A model generated the notes under the pieces. It did not search any database, was not told where the DNA came from, and was given only the letters and a program-made list of their open reading frames with translations. The position numbers and the translations under genes were made by a program. Of a stretch of DNA of 64,000 nt, positions 41,295 through 54,200 are shown piece after piece. The stretch comes from Coriaria nepalensis (lineage: Eukaryota; Streptophyta; Magnoliopsida; Cucurbitales; Coriariaceae): contig CP114483.1 of the NCBI GenBank assembly GCA_027186245.1, positions 33,079,642 through 33,143,641 on the forward strand, given 5' to 3'. Each line of letters opens with the position of its first letter. Positions within the stretch are counted from its first letter, which is position 1.

Positions 41295-44191
41295 ATGGCA
41301 ACGCTAAATTACGTCACAGTTACCTCAGCAGCCACGCCCATTTCCCGAGACCCATCGGGCCAACCACTACAACCCGTACCCGACCCGAGACGGACAAAGA
41401 TTATCTTACCCAATAAAAAGCCTGTGAAATGGTCCACCGGAATGGCTCCCGGCGATTACGGCGGCCCGCCAACGACGACGAAGCTCCGTAAGTACTGGGG
41501 CGGTGAAGAGGACCCTTTAACCTCCGATGATTTTATCTGGAACAAAGATTTTATGGGTCGCATGAAACGTTTGATTCAGGACCCACCTCAAGATTCTTCC
41601 ATTCAATTCAATCCCGTTAAGGTTCTTCTTCTTCTTCTTTTCTGTATCTATTAATTAATATCTGTTTTTTTTTTACTATATTGATAATTATTCTGTTAAT
41701 CAAAACGGAGTATTTTCTTCAATATTGACACTAAACTCAACTCTCCTGTTGTTGTTGTTGTGTTTTTTTTCTTCCTGGTGTTGATAGGAGAAGCCTTCTG
41801 GGTTCTTAAGCTTAAATAGAGTCATGAGCCTTGACAGGTGGGTTTTCCTTTTGGGTTTTAATTATTTATATTTATATTTATTACCATTATTATTATTTCC
41901 TATTATAATTTTAACTATAAAATATTCGGTGTAATGTTGTTCGATATAATTCGGTTGCGGTTAAATCTCGACACAAGAGAAAATAATTAAACATACCGAC
42001 TAGGCATAAACTTTTTTATGCAATATTTATATGTATATATATATACATATTTTTTTTTCTGGGTAATTGGGAGCATACAGTATGGAAACTGATTTGAGCA
42101 AAGAACTCACTACTCCTTCTAAGGCAAAGGCAGTTGAATTAGTTGAGGATATGCCTAAGGTATGCATGAGTATGTGTACAATGTTTCACTTTTTGCTCTG
42201 CTTTTTTTTTTTTTTTCCTTGGCTGACATGGTAGGAAATGAATGACTTTCTTTCAGACAAGTTTAAGAACATCACCAAGATGGAAGTTGGCACCCACAAG
42301 GCGTGAGCAAGAGAAGTGGGATAGAGCCACTAAGGCTGCTACTGGAGGCAGCGTAAGGCTCCTTTCTTTTCTTTTCTTTTCTTTTTGGTTTTACAAACCC
42401 ATATTGAAATTCCAGTTTGGATATGAACTCCTGTTTATTTTTTAACAGTGTCCAAAACTCTAGCTTATCTGGCTCGAGTAATTGAATCTTAACTCTAGTT
42501 TATTTCAATTGTTCTTGGTTTAGAAGATCTCAAGTAGTGTTACACTGTAGGAGGTGATGTTCCGGGAGCTAAGGAAGCCTCGTGGCGACCCACAAGTATT
42601 GGCTGCTCAGTCTAGAGAACAATATTACAAGGTACCTTCTTTTTTAAATTTTTTTTTATTATTAATCTTGTTTCTTAATTTTTAAATATTACTTCCCTGC
42701 TCTTATTTTCATTTTGGCTTTGCAGTTAAAGAGGAAGTTGCAATACCTAACATTGGGAATAGGAGGGGTCGGCTTAGTCTCTGCCTATGTTTCTTATTCC
42801 CCTGAGGTTGCAGCTAGGTTCGTAGATATGTTATATATCGAGCATGCATTTTGATTTGCTAAACATAATTAATTTTCTACTTCCTCTCTAACATATAAGT
42901 ATATAGATTCATGTCACAATACGTAGTTAATAGCCAATAATAACTTTTTTAATTAAAAAAATTTATTTTCTTCTTCTTGTTTCGTGGATGCTGCTTTCCT
43001 ATATCTTTCCTCATTGAAATTACGTCTTACGTTCCTCCATGTTCAGCTTTGGAGCCGGGTTTCTTGGTTCTCTGGTTTACATACGCATGCTCGGTAGTAG
43101 CATTGATTCCATGGCCGATGGAGCAAGGGGAGTTATCAAGTATGCTTATGCTAACTCTACTCACCATATATATATCCAATCCTTAATTTGGGAGCTTCTT
43201 CCTTTATATAGGAATACTCTCACATCTTGTTGGTATACAGAGTAGCTCCTTTTCCAAGACTAAAAATCCTCAATAACATGATGGCTTGGAGTAGAGGGAG
43301 TTATAGAAACTATAAATTTTTAAAATGGGGAGATAGATAAATTATTATTGTGATTTCAGATCACACGACCTTTCTATAGGGATTTAGAATTTCTGGTTTT
43401 CATTTAAATGAAAAATTCCGGATGAATTAAAAAAAAGCCCTAATTTTCTATAACTAGATGGATCCCAAGTATCGAAACTCATTTGATGTGAATTCAATTT
43501 CTATATTATGGCTCTCAAATTGACCACTTTATGTATGCACGGACTCGAACAGACAACACTAAACAAAGTTTTGATTAATCACATTTCGCATGAGATCCTC
43601 CATTTTTATTGATTAATCCAAATTTGATTTCAGGGGAGCTATTTCACAACCAAGGTTGCTCGTCCCAGTTGTATTGGTCATGGTCTATAACAGATGGAAT
43701 GGGTATGTACTTATTACCCCCACCCACTCTCGTAATTGCACTTTCCTTAATTTTCATCCTCTAGTGACTAGACTCTTCTGTTTAAGGCTTTTGTTGATGA
43801 TTCCACTTCAGATTTTCAAATAATTCTCGACCAATTAGATATTATCCCATAGGATAGAGAGGGAAAGAAATCTTTCATACTTTATCCTACATGACATCTT
43901 CTAATTGGTCAGACAAAATGTAGTTACATACTCCCAGTTTATTCAAGAACTCCCCACCAATTATATATATATTGACTTACTCAAGTTATACATAAAATTT
44001 GAGTAAATTTAAGCTCATAACAAGTGCTCTTTTTCTTTTATTATTTTGGTAGTATTCTGGTCGAAGAGTATGGCGTTATGCACTTACAATTGATACCGAT
44101 GTTGGTGGGATTTTTCACATACAAGATTGCAACTTTCGTTCAAGCATTAGAGGAGGCACTTACCATTGTAGTCGAGAAAAAGCCCCTATGA
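41295..44191 (+). CDS. CGL160: CGL160, thylakoid ATP synthase assembly factor
   Basis: Nine exons, 41295-41621, 41788-41837, 42081-42159, 42257-42352, 42551-42631, 42726-42817, 43047-43139, 43634-43702 and 44053-44191, give 341 residues. CGL160 (conserved in the green lineage) is a thylakoid membrane protein related to bacterial Atp1/UncI that promotes assembly of the CF1Fo ATP synthase. The N-terminal soluble part carries IILPNKKPVKWSTG, PPTTTKLRKYWGG and LAPTRREQEKWDRATKAATG blocks. The C-terminal Atp1-like part (about 225-341) has four hydrophobic segments, from LQYLTLGIGGVGLVSAYVSY to LIPMLVGFFTYKIATFVQAL. The first about 25 residues serve as plastid transit sequence. Frame is kept at all eight GT-AG junctions, including three split codons. 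Intron 8 holds a small foldback element. Confidence 0.94.
43828..43913. mobile_element. Foldback MITE-like element in CGL160 intron 8
   Basis: The arms GACCAATTAGATATTATCCC plus ATAGGATA, and TATCCTACATGACATCTTCT plus AATTGGTC, are inverted. It belongs to the same family as the two copies in PCO intron 4 (TATCCTA core, GATGYCAYGTAGGATA arm). It is the best-preserved of the three at its outer ends. Confidence 0.7.
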
Positions 44192-46555
44192 AACATGTAA
44201 TATATATCTGAGGGACCATTTGAATCTTTTCCGAATCCAAGGTATGTTTTATCGGGTTAAAATCAACTTATGTTGTGGGAAATTTACTGAACACTTGTGC
44301 CTTTTCTGACCGCAAGTACTTGTATGAATCTTTCAGAAATTATATATGCTATAACAACTTGCTTGAAATAAGAAAGCTTCCTTGGTTGTCGTCCCCTCTG
44401 ACACTAGATAAATGAAAATGAGTAAACTGCACTTATCTCCCTTGAACTTTTTCAAGGGGACTTTGGCCCCTTAAATTTGAAGAATCTTGAACTTTCAAAA
44501 TTTAACTTAAACTGCTTCTTTAACTTTTTGGTTAAAAACTAATGGCTCCGGCATGTGCTTTGACATGCACTGCTATTCGAACTACTTTGTATTCAATTTT
44601 AAGGTTATTCTTTCTCCAAAATGACCCCTTTTTAGACCGTTTTAGGGAAACGACAGGCAAATGGGACACTTTTGATCGTGAGTGAACTTTAAATTTGATA
44701 CCAAATGGAGTAGTAATAGGACGCTTGTGAATTATGTGATCTGATCTGTTAGCTTTAACATAAAGATTTTCAAAAGGAGGTCAAGGCTAGCTTTTGAAAG
44801 TTTAAGAGATGTGTTTCTAGTTTTCCAAACTTGAGGGAGGTTAAGTTTAGCCATTGGAAAGTTCCGGGAAGAGGTTGATAAGAAATTGGACTCTTAACTC
44901 TGTTTTGAATTGTTGTGGCTTGCAGATATTACTTTGGAAACATGAATGGCGATCCTTATTAATGGAGTTGAATAGCTTTTGCAATTTGCTCTCTCATTAT
45001 TTATGCTCACTTCATTTGTATTTCTTTGATGTAAGTAGATAAATTGCTTTATATATTATTTCAGAGGCTCAATTAACAAGTGAAAAGAAAAAGAAGGTTC
45101 CTTCCATTTGGGTATATAATTTTCAGTAAAGACTTCCTCTTTTTGGTAATTTTCAGCAAGGTGAAGTTATAAGTAATAAGACAATGAAGTATCAGTTCAG
45201 TGTTAGCACCCCCACCCTCGTATGAGAACCGATAGGTCTCAGGTTCGAGTCACTCGGGGGCAGTAGATGAACAAACTCTATGCCCTTTGAATTAAGACGT
45301 GACTTTTACACATTCAAATGAAAAGTTCACTACTTTTATGCCTCAAAGAAGGGATAGATTAACAAAGGGTAGGAGGTGCCATCAATCCTAATGATTTCAA
45401 ACAGAGAGAGACAATTATGACACTAAAGGCATTACAAACCCTCGTCCTAGACATCTACTAGTTCAATCATGCTAAAGGAGGGGTAGTAAAAGAGGGGATC
45501 TCCCCTTCACTATCAATGAAAAGGGAGCATGATTTGTGGGGTTGAATGTCTTATAACTCTTACTAGCTAGCTTCATGCCAAGACAAAAATATTCTCAAGG
45601 ACAACAAACCCATTTAATATATTATAGGAAAAAAAAGAAAAAAGACAAGCACCCAACAATGGAAAACGACAACTTGCTAGAGGTTGAGAAGTCTCATCAA
45701 TTGTCGGCAGGGAGGGACTCTAGCTTACAATACCAATGGAATGGTCATAGCGATGAAGAATTTGGAAACGGTATCACAACTAGCTATCAAATCCATGAAG
45801 CATAGGTTCAATGAATATGTGACGATAGAGATGGTTGCTGAATGGTAGTATACTCACGTACGACTTAGTAAATCTCACGTGAGCTTAACACGTACAGATG
45901 TATATGGGTGATGTGGGAAGTATGTTGTGTTCAATGACTCTAGTTTTTGACCTGTGTTTTTGAGTATTTTGATTTTATGTTGTTATAGATTGTTCTGAAA
46001 GATTGAATTGTTAGAAAATAAGATCACAATGCATATTAGGAATACCAAACACTAACACTATCCTTCTCATGTACAAGCTTAGATAAGGGTGTTGAACATG
46101 CAAATTACAAATAGCAAAATTGCATGATCTGAATTCGAGACCGGATGATTCAATACCATGTAAAAATTTGTACTTCACCTCTGAACAGCTAAACATGTTT
46201 CCAATTGAAGGTCACTGTATATAGCCCTTTGTCAAAGTTAAAGATTGATTGAACATAATGAAATGGAACGCAATATTGAACATGTAGTGTTGTTTTGAAC
46301 AAAAAAGGCAGATCCACTCGATCTGGTTAACACATGACTTCTACAAGTTAATACCCAATTTGCACTTGTTGGAAGATAATCATGGATAGTACATGCCTAA
46401 GTGTTTAAAGAGGAGTCATGATTGTTCATATGCACGTTTTAATGTCACCCAACAGCAAACATATATTGCATTATTTACATATTTCCATCAACTTCCATTT
46501 TTGAGATGGTTGTGATAATTTGATATGGGCTTTTGCTAAAAGAGATTTACACTTT
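44192..46555. other. CGL160 3' region and gene-poor spacer
   Basis: The left part is CGL160 3' UTR. No further gene is recognised. A frame at 45575-45805 (+, 76 codons) is open and not low-complexity after its Lys-rich start, but I do not recognise it and see no splice or family support. A possible SINE lies at 45185-45310. Confidence 0.4.
45185..45310 (+). mobile_element. Possible tRNA-derived SINE
   Basis: A B-box-like GGTTCGAGTCACTC lies at about 45242, roughly 50 bases after an A-box-like TTCAGTGTTAGCACC, and is followed by CGGGGGCAGTAG. That arrangement resembles the RNA polymerase III promoter head of plant SINEs. A 3' tail and target duplication are not clear. Confidence 0.4.
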
Positions 46556-46559
46556 CCTA

Positions 46560-47195
46560 TTTTGAATTAAAGTTGTATTAATAATTGTATCTCGATTCTC
46601 GATCAATGTAAATGGTAATCCGGTCTTAAGTCATTTTTAAAGAATCTGATAATAGTAAGTTCTTTCAAAATATTAGTAATTTTATGTATTTCTTATTTTC
46701 TTGATAAATTTAAGATATCTGACATATCTATTATATATAAGAAAAAAAACTTACATATTAATAATTATACCTCGATTCTCGATCAATATGAATCATATAT
46801 CGATCTTAAGTTATTTTCAAAAAATTTGATGATAGATTCTTTTAAAATAATAGTAATCTTACATATTTCTTATTTTCTTGATAAATTTAACATATTTAAA
46901 TATCCAAAAATATGTCAGATAGGAAAAAATAAAAATTACACATTAATAATTTTACTTTTGTCTATGTGAATAGTAATGGATCTACAAAACATTTTTCTTC
47001 TAAACTTACACATTCCAATTTTTGAAAGAAATTTGGACTAATAATTTGTATGTACCTCGATTTATGAAACTAGCAAATCAGTTTTAAGTCATTTTCAAAG
47101 AATGCAACATATTTCTTTAAAATGATTAGTAATCTTGTCTACTTTTTACCTAAATTTAACAATGTCTCACATATTTATTAAAATTTAGATGAAAA
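46560..47195. repeat. Diverged tandem repeat, three units of about 190-280 bp
   Basis: Units start near 46567, 46757 and 47037. Each runs: TTAATAATT, CCTCGATT, ATCAATRTRAAT (weaker in unit 3), a TTTTAAGTCATTTTYAAAGAA-like string, AGTAATCTT, and a TATTTCTTATTTTCTTGATA-like string followed by AATTTAA. Unit 2 to 3 spacing is larger because of extra sequence at 46930-47035. It is non-coding. Confidence 0.7.
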
Positions 47196-50150
47196 AAAAA
47201 AAAAAAAAAGCTTATATATTAATAATTGAACTTCTATCAATATAAATTGATTGAATAAACTTTTTATCTCTATTATTATTATACATATCTATCAAATAAA
47301 AAATCATCATGATTGAAACCTCAAAGTGGAATCTTGTATAAATGGATCTTCTTTTGAAATAGTTTCTTCAAAATCTTTAGCAATTGCTCTTATATAATAA
47401 ACTGTCGCTGCAATGGGTCTGGCTTTTGAGGCGACTTTAGTCTAGTCGCGGCAGAAGATCCGCCTCACATGTTTTCTTAAGAAAATTTGCGATAAGATGT
47501 CTAGTGTAGTACAAGACCATATTAAACTACAACAAGTGTATGCTGTAAGAGAGTTCTTTAGTCAATTTCAAGATCGTCACTGCAGATTCCTCAACCAAAA
47601 TGGTTTCACTTGGATGTATGTTGGTACCAACAAGAACTGTCAGTTTTTTTTTCCTGAATCAAACAAATATATATCAAGATTATAATTTGGTAAATTGGTA
47701 AATGAATAGAAGATGGAACATTGACAAGTTGGTAAAATGGAAGATGATACTGACAACAACCCTGAATAATAATAACCAAGTTCTTTAGTCCTGTTCAAGA
47801 TGTCTAACGTTTGATTTTTCAATAAAATAACATTTTCTAAGATTTGAATAGTACTTCACAAAATATTTTATTCAAATTTAAACACCACCAATATCCAGCC
47901 AACAACCCGACCAACCACCGTCGGCCACTTAAAAAAAAAAAAAAAAGACAACCACTTTACCATACAATCACTGCCGGCTACTTCTACCGTAATTTTTTAA
48001 AATTAGTTTTAAGTCACCTAGTTGGACAGGTGTATCCTATAACTACTATGGATATAGCTTAGGTGACTTAAACTAATTTTCAAAAAGTATGATTCACAAT
48101 CCTAGTTTTAGTATCGTTAATACCAGCTTAGTTCCCTAATAATTAAAGATAATATTTATGAAACTCGGGGAGAGAAATGATATGAGATATAGAAGACTAC
48201 ATGGGAAGTGGGACCCTCTTCTCTACGTAGGAGTTGGCAAAAGTCTAATCCAAATTGGGATAAGGTAGTATCAATTCCGATACTAGGATTGAAACTAGTC
48301 CCAGCTTAGGATTGGTATCGAGACGGGATTGGAATCAAGTAGTACAGGGATCGATTCATAGGAAAATTTGATTTTGTTTTTTTAATATTAAATGGTCTAT
48401 ATAAGAAGAAGAAGAAAATGAATTAATTTTAAATCCATCAATATTTAAAATCGTGATCAAATTTAAAATTGATTATGGTTCTAGTTACCGATGTCGAGAT
48501 TAATATCGGTATCTTGATTAATATAAAAAATTGATACCCATAAGAGACTCCTGTCGAGACTAGAACTTTTATTCCTCCCCACTTTATCGTTTAAGATTTT
48601 ATTATGATCCTTTATTTTGATAGTATCTAGGGTTTCAAGGATCCTTTTATTTATGATGTTATATATCAAGGAATATCTATTTTGCTTTCAAAAGATAGCT
48701 CTTTTTTGGCGGGTTGTAGGTGAGGAGGGATTTAAATTCCTGACATTGTGTTCATAACATAATCGGCAAATCCAAGATGTTACGTCTATAAGTAAAGAGG
48801 GTATACAATTTTCATCTAATAGCGAATGATTTGAATCAGAATTTTCAGAGAAAAAAGAGTAGATAATTTATAATCTTTAACCCTAATTTTAAATCCAATA
48901 CTTGCCTAAATCCATTCATAAATAGTTTAGATGTAAATTTATAATAATTATTTTACTTTCCTTTCATTCTCCTAAGTTTGCGTTAAAACTTGAAAACCCC
49001 ATCTCTTCTCATACTCCACTTGCCTTTCTTAATAACCCTATGTTAAAACGTTTTTTTTTTTTTTCTTTTCAAGTTACACCTTTAAAAAAAAGTGTGGTTC
49101 TAATAAATACATAAAATATTATAGTATTTATATGATATATTTAATTTCTTTTATAACTAAATTCAAAATTAATATATAAAAACATACTTATAAATATATT
49201 TATAATTTATTTCTTGACAAGAAAAGAGTAATTGGTTGAAGGTCCGGCTAGCAAAAAATTCACCAAATTCATCAAGTGCTTGTAAGGAAATTAAAAAAAA
49301 ATAAAATAATAATTAAGAAATTAGTGACTCATGATAAAGAGATATTTAAATACAAAACCCATACATCCATCTCTTGATTATGTTTAAATTTATTTATTTT
49401 AGTCTAGTAATAATCATTCCCCCCCTTGACTATTTGATTGCGATGAGATCACTAGTTTTAGTTGTTGATTAGGGTATTTGACACCCATTCCACATTACTC
49501 GTGTAAGTAAACTGATATCGGTTCTTAAATTCTGAGTTCTCCCGCCCACATATCGGTTTTTTTGGATTGAACTTATCTTTTTAAGACGCAACAACATTAT
49601 GAGAATGTTTTAAGTCGAAATAAATCAAAATGGTTCGTTTCAAAATTAAAAATACATGAAGATGCTATCGATCGATTGATGTCATAAACAAACACAAACT
49701 TCAGTTTGGATCAATAACTTCCATTCAAATATGACTAAAGTCTAGCTACTACTATTCAGTTTAATAAATTTATCTTGACAAAAGCCTTGCTCAAATTACG
49801 AACATTGTTTGAAGTATATTTAGATCAGTGAAACAGAGGGGACAAGTAGCATATATATATATATATATATGAGTCTAGTTTTCTTACAACCAATAACAAT
49901 AGATTATAATATCATCCCATGTTGAGAACGCAAATTTCGAAAACTCAGTATATAAGAATGATGTATAACTCTACTTATTATTTATTAGTTTAAAGTTAAA
50001 AGCTTAAATTTCTATATTTTACACAATAAATTTTTGGTTTTTGGAAGTTTGAAATCAACTAGAGTTTATACCAACAGCGTTTTGATAATTAAATTGAGAG
50101 AAAAATTAAGACAAAAGATATATAATTTTGACCCACCATACAAAAAAAAA
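47196..50150. other. Gene-poor, repeat-like intergenic DNA
   Basis: No gene is supported. The frame at 47497-47685 is unrecognised. The block 48220-48560 with repeated GATACC/GGTATC and GGGATTGG-like strings on both strands resembles hAT-derived non-autonomous DNA. The remainder is AT-rich, with a TA run at about 49853-49870. Confidence 0.4.
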
Positions 50151-50153
50151 AAA

Positions 50154-50325
50154 AAGTCTAAATAATAATAATAATAATAATAAGTCTAATTAATAATAAT
50201 AATAATAAGTCTAATTATTAATAATAATAATAATAAGTCTAATTATTAATAATAATAATAATAAGTCTAATTATTAATAATAATAATAATAAGTCTAATT
50301 ATTAATAATAATAATAAGTCTAATT
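50154..50325. repeat. Minisatellite of AAGTCTAATTA plus (AAT)n, 25/28 bp period
   Basis: AAGTCTA recurs seven times, at 50154, 50182, 50207, 50235, 50263, 50291 and 50316. Spacing is 28, 25, 28, 28, 28 and 25 bases. The difference is one AAT triplet, so a triplet microsatellite is nested inside a higher-order tandem repeat. Confidence 0.95.
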
Positions 50326-50329
50326 AGAA

Positions 50330-51690
50330 AAGCAAAAGATGGACAAGGGTTTTAGGTGTTATGCAAAGGGACAAATACAAATCTGAAACAACGTACAAAT
50401 TAAGAATATGCAGTAATAATATGGCCCCTTCCACGGGACAGGTTCTAATATTGGCCTTATGGCTAGTACTTCTGCCTGCCTACAATTAAATTGAGGGGCC
50501 TCCTTATTTTTTTTGAAAATTTGGAGAATTCAGGCACACATATTCGATTATGGGTTGCAAATTTTGAAGCAAATATTTGGACCCACAATATTACTCGATA
50601 AATTTAAAATATAATTTCAAACGTTACGTAAAATATTTGAATTCGAGACAAATTGAGAAAGTCACCCGTACTTAACTATTTAGGCAACTCCTAAGAGTCG
50701 GGGCTCCTGTATATTCTCCAATCTATCTAGGGTTTCTAGTTTCTATATGCATGCATGTACGTTCAAGGTGTGTTCTTTTTTTTTTTTTTTTTTAATAATT
50801 TAATTTTATTACATGGACTGTCCAAATTAATACATGCATCAGCATCATATCTCTAGACTCTGAAGTAGATCTTACAAATTGGATTCACTCTTCCATATAA
50901 CTATTCAACTTGATACGGAGGATCGAATTATTGCATCCTCTAATAATTAATTTTTAATTTATATCAATAAAATTAAGTCATGTTGTTAGTATTTAAATAG
51001 TAAAAAATATTAACATAACTTAATTTTGACTATATTTTAATAAATCTATATATTAAAATTGATGTTTAATGAATTTAAAATTACTTATATTTTTATAATA
51101 TTTTATTCACCTAAACTTAATTCATAAAAATTTCATTCATATTCTCGATTTCTTTGGAAACTAACTATAGTATTTGTTAATTATAGATATGAAACTAATT
51201 TCATATATATCTAGAGATCATATGTAAAGTAGCTCTACCTATTTCATCATATCTAGAGATCATTATCTATACCCAATTCTTTACTTGATTTCATCAATTA
51301 ACCAATATTTGATGATAATTAAGGTTTGTGTATGCTCACAAATTAATGATCTAATACAATAATTGTATGCTTATATACAGACCAGGGGAAACGTATTATT
51401 AGTGCTAATGCACTATTGTAAGAAAAAAAACAAACAACATAAGAGGAGAGAGAGAGTAAAAATGAAAGCTGAAGAAAAAAAAAAAATGAAGAGAAAGCAG
51501 CTCATATGGCCCCATAAAATGTCAAGTCTTTTTCCCTCATGATGTGATTTTGATCATCTTCTTCCACTCCCCCAAATTCATCACTCTCTAATTTGATTAA
51601 CCCCATTTCACCACCCACCTTCCCTCCCCCATTCTTCTAACTCATATTCATCAATCTCTCGGAAATTTTCGCGATCGATTCATATATCGA
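50330..51690. other. ALOG gene upstream region
   Basis: AT-rich sequence with no other gene. Near 51430-51690 there is a GAGAGA run, an A-tract and a CT-rich leader (51560-51660) directly before the leader intron of the ALOG gene. Confidence 0.45.
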
Positions 51691-51694
51691 ACAG

Positions 51695-51799
51695 GTACAC
51701 ATCTCGATTTTTATGTAATAATTATACGAACTGGTTAGTCATGTTCTGAATCTTGTTTGATTTATAATATTAACTGATTTCCGCATGTTCGATAGTCAG
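51695..51799 (+). other. 5' UTR intron of the ALOG gene
   Basis: A donor (ACAG followed by GTACAC) at 51695 and an acceptor (AGTCAG) ending at 51799 bracket an AT-rich 105-base intron seven bases upstream of the start codon. Confidence 0.6.
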
Positions 51800-51806
51800 G
51801 GAAATC

Positions 51807-52361
51807 ATGTCTAGTTCCGATCATCAAAGAGGCAAAGAACTTGCAGAAGATCAATCATCAAACAACTCTCCCCCACAATCAACTCCGAGCCGCTATGAAT
51901 CACAAAAAAGAAGAGATTGGAACACTTTCGGGCAATACTTAAGGAACCAAAGGCCACCAGTTCCACTTTCTCATTGCAATTTCAACCAGGTTTTGGATTT
52001 TCTGAGGTACTTGGACCAATTTGGAAAGACCAAAGTTCACCTTCAAGGTTGCATGTTTTACGGTCATCCCGAACCGCCTGCTCCTTGTACTTGTCCGCTA
52101 CGACAAGCTTGGGGGAGCCTTGATGCTCTCATCGGTAGACTTAGAGCTGCTTATGAAGAGAATGGCGGGTCCCCGGAAACAAACCCTTTTGCTAATGGTG
52201 CAATTAGGGCTTATTTGAGGGATGTGAGGGATCGTCAAGCTAAAGCTAGGGGAATTCCTTACAAGAAGAAGAAGAAGAAGGTGGTGAATCAAGTAATTAG
52301 CAAGGGCAATGAATCGAGTTCGAACATAATCGATGATGATCATCATGATATGGGGTTCTGA
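51807..52361 (+). CDS. ALOG/LSH nuclear protein (LSH10-like)
   Basis: This is an intronless coding frame of 184 residues. The ALOG domain (about 30-152) starts [20 protein letters not shown]. It includes the zinc-ribbon-like insert ([20 protein letters not shown]) and [20 protein letters not shown], and ends [10 protein letters not shown]. It derives from DIRS-type recombinase DNA-binding domains and acts as a plant transcriptional regulator of organ boundaries, light responses and inflorescence architecture. A KKKKKK nuclear localisation signal follows the domain, and the C-terminus is acidic (DDDHHD). VPLSHC and GCMFYG are features I associate with the LSH7-10 subgroup rather than LSH3/4. 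The leader has a short intron. Confidence 0.95.
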   Translation: MSSSDHQRGKELAEDQSSNNSPPQSTPSRYESQKRRDWNTFGQYLRNQRPPVPLSHCNFNQVLDFLRYLDQFGKTKVHLQGCMFYGHPEPPAPCTCPLRQAWGSLDALIGRLRAAYEENGGSPETNPFANGAIRAYLRDVRDRQAKARGIPYKKKKKKVVNQVISKGNESSSNIIDDDHHDMGF

Positions 52362-52584
52362 TTTTTGAGGTAACAAATTTGGAATAGGGTAATTGATGAA
52401 TTTTTCATTATTACTAATTGCTTTGATAAATAATCATTTTTTTACTAATATAATTAAATTAACCATGGTTTAGAAAATAGAGTTGAAACCCCTGCAAATA
52501 CGCATTTGTATGAGACTGATCATTCTGAAGTAACTAATCAAATCAACATATCAAGTTCAGCTTGAACTTGGTTAATCCAGTTTC

Positions 52585-52615
<31 letters not shown>

Positions 52616-54200
52616 GATCTATATAGATAAAAGCAAAGAAAAGAAGAACCAAAGAATGCACTTGATAAACTAAAACCCTACTTAAATATATAAATACATC
52701 ATTTGGCTAAACATATAATTACTAATTATTATCTATACATGTATATTGTAATTATAGTAAGGTGGCAATACCTAGAATATTCTAATCCACACACATATAT
52801 ATATATGTATGTATGTATATGATAAATCTTATTATTCAATTGGTATCATGTTTACTTTAATTAGTTACATTATTGTACTTAAACGTTTATCATGTAGAGA
52901 ATCAAATTGTTACGTCGTCCTTCATTCAAAATCTTTGCCATTGTGCATGTAATTAAGCTTGGAAGACTAACATTGATCTTTGCAAGCATTTTAGACTTGG
53001 GCTTACATATAAGTGAATATGTACATTTTGGAGCCAATTGACTGAGGAGATCCTAATCACCTTAGAATCCACGTGCATGTACGTATAAACACACATTAAT
53101 AGGCTTTCAAATATACTTGAACGGAGTTGAATTCATTATATATTTCTACTTCACATCTCTCTAAGGATGTTAACAAAATAATCTATAATTAGTCTAATCA
53201 GTGAGTAAGTAGTTATCATAAACATACGTTGGGGAGAATCACCTAGCAATTCCCTCAAGATTCTCACATGTAGAAGAAAAATCCTATCGATACAAATAAT
53301 GCAAAAAAGATGTTTATTTCTTGTGACTCAAAATAGAAAAAAAAAAAAAAATCCAAATTGCACTTTTCCCACCTGAAATAAATATTGTATGAAAAAAATT
53401 CAACACAAACATGATTGTCATAGAATGATTTGATTAAGGTTCGATTAAGGTTTTGATTAAGGTTTCTCATTAGTACAAATCTATCAAAACATGATTAATA
53501 TATTTTGTTAATGTGCTCTACATTTATGCTTTTTGAAGGGTGTCCCAATGATAAATTATAAATTATTTAATTAGATTTAATTAATTGTGATTAATAATTA
53601 AACGCCGCATTGATGATTGCTTGTTTTGGTGCATAAGATGATTAACGATAATCATGGAGAAACTTTTCGGTGCTCGAGCTAAGATATCGTATACACTCGA
53701 ACTAATTAACGAGCATCAATCATGTAATTGATTACATATTAGGGTTTTCAACGATCTAATTGCTTCGAATTTCAATATGTGCAGGTCAGATCTTCTTGAA
53801 AATGAATCAAAGAGAAATAAGTTTTGAGAGAAAGTTGTACAGGCTCATGAAGCTTCTTCATGTGGGTCTTAATGACTGTAATCCTCAGCATCTTCTTTCT
53901 TCTTAATTAGCCTTAGACATGTAGAGGGGTGTTTCACTTTGTGTTTTATATTTTGTGATCATTTGCCTTAATTTTGAAATTATAATTCTTGCATATATTG
54001 TAGTAGTACAACGTTACACTTGGAACCCTATATATTTGGTTTTCCTCTCTGTCTTTCTGCCTATAATTATTCACTGCCTGAATTCTAGTGGGACCCCAGG
54101 TATGGGACCAGGAAGACTGCTCAAATTCATCAGAATTTTGTCATGTGTTTGTTAAAAATTTTATATGAGAAGTTATTAGTGTTCATGAGATAATTAAATA
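52362..54200. other. Downstream of the ALOG gene, mostly non-coding
   Basis: This has the ALOG 3' UTR and TA-rich microsatellites (52587-52611, 52794-52820). A 34-codon ORF at 53802-53906 (+) directly follows an acceptor-like ATGTGCAG. It has a charged N-terminal half but no family match, so it is not called as a gene. Confidence 0.4.

Noticed and set aside
45575..45805. 76-codon open frame downstream of CGL160
   Set aside because: It is unrecognised, begins with a Lys-rich low-complexity stretch, and has no promoter or splice support.
50154..50325. Regularly spaced repeats resembling a CRISPR array
   Set aside because: The intervening sequence is only AAT triplets, there are no unique spacers, and the genome is a plant.
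53802..53906. 34-codon ORF after an acceptor-like sequence downstream of the ALOG gene
   Set aside because: No family match and the length is within chance; it could be a small peptide but nothing supports this.
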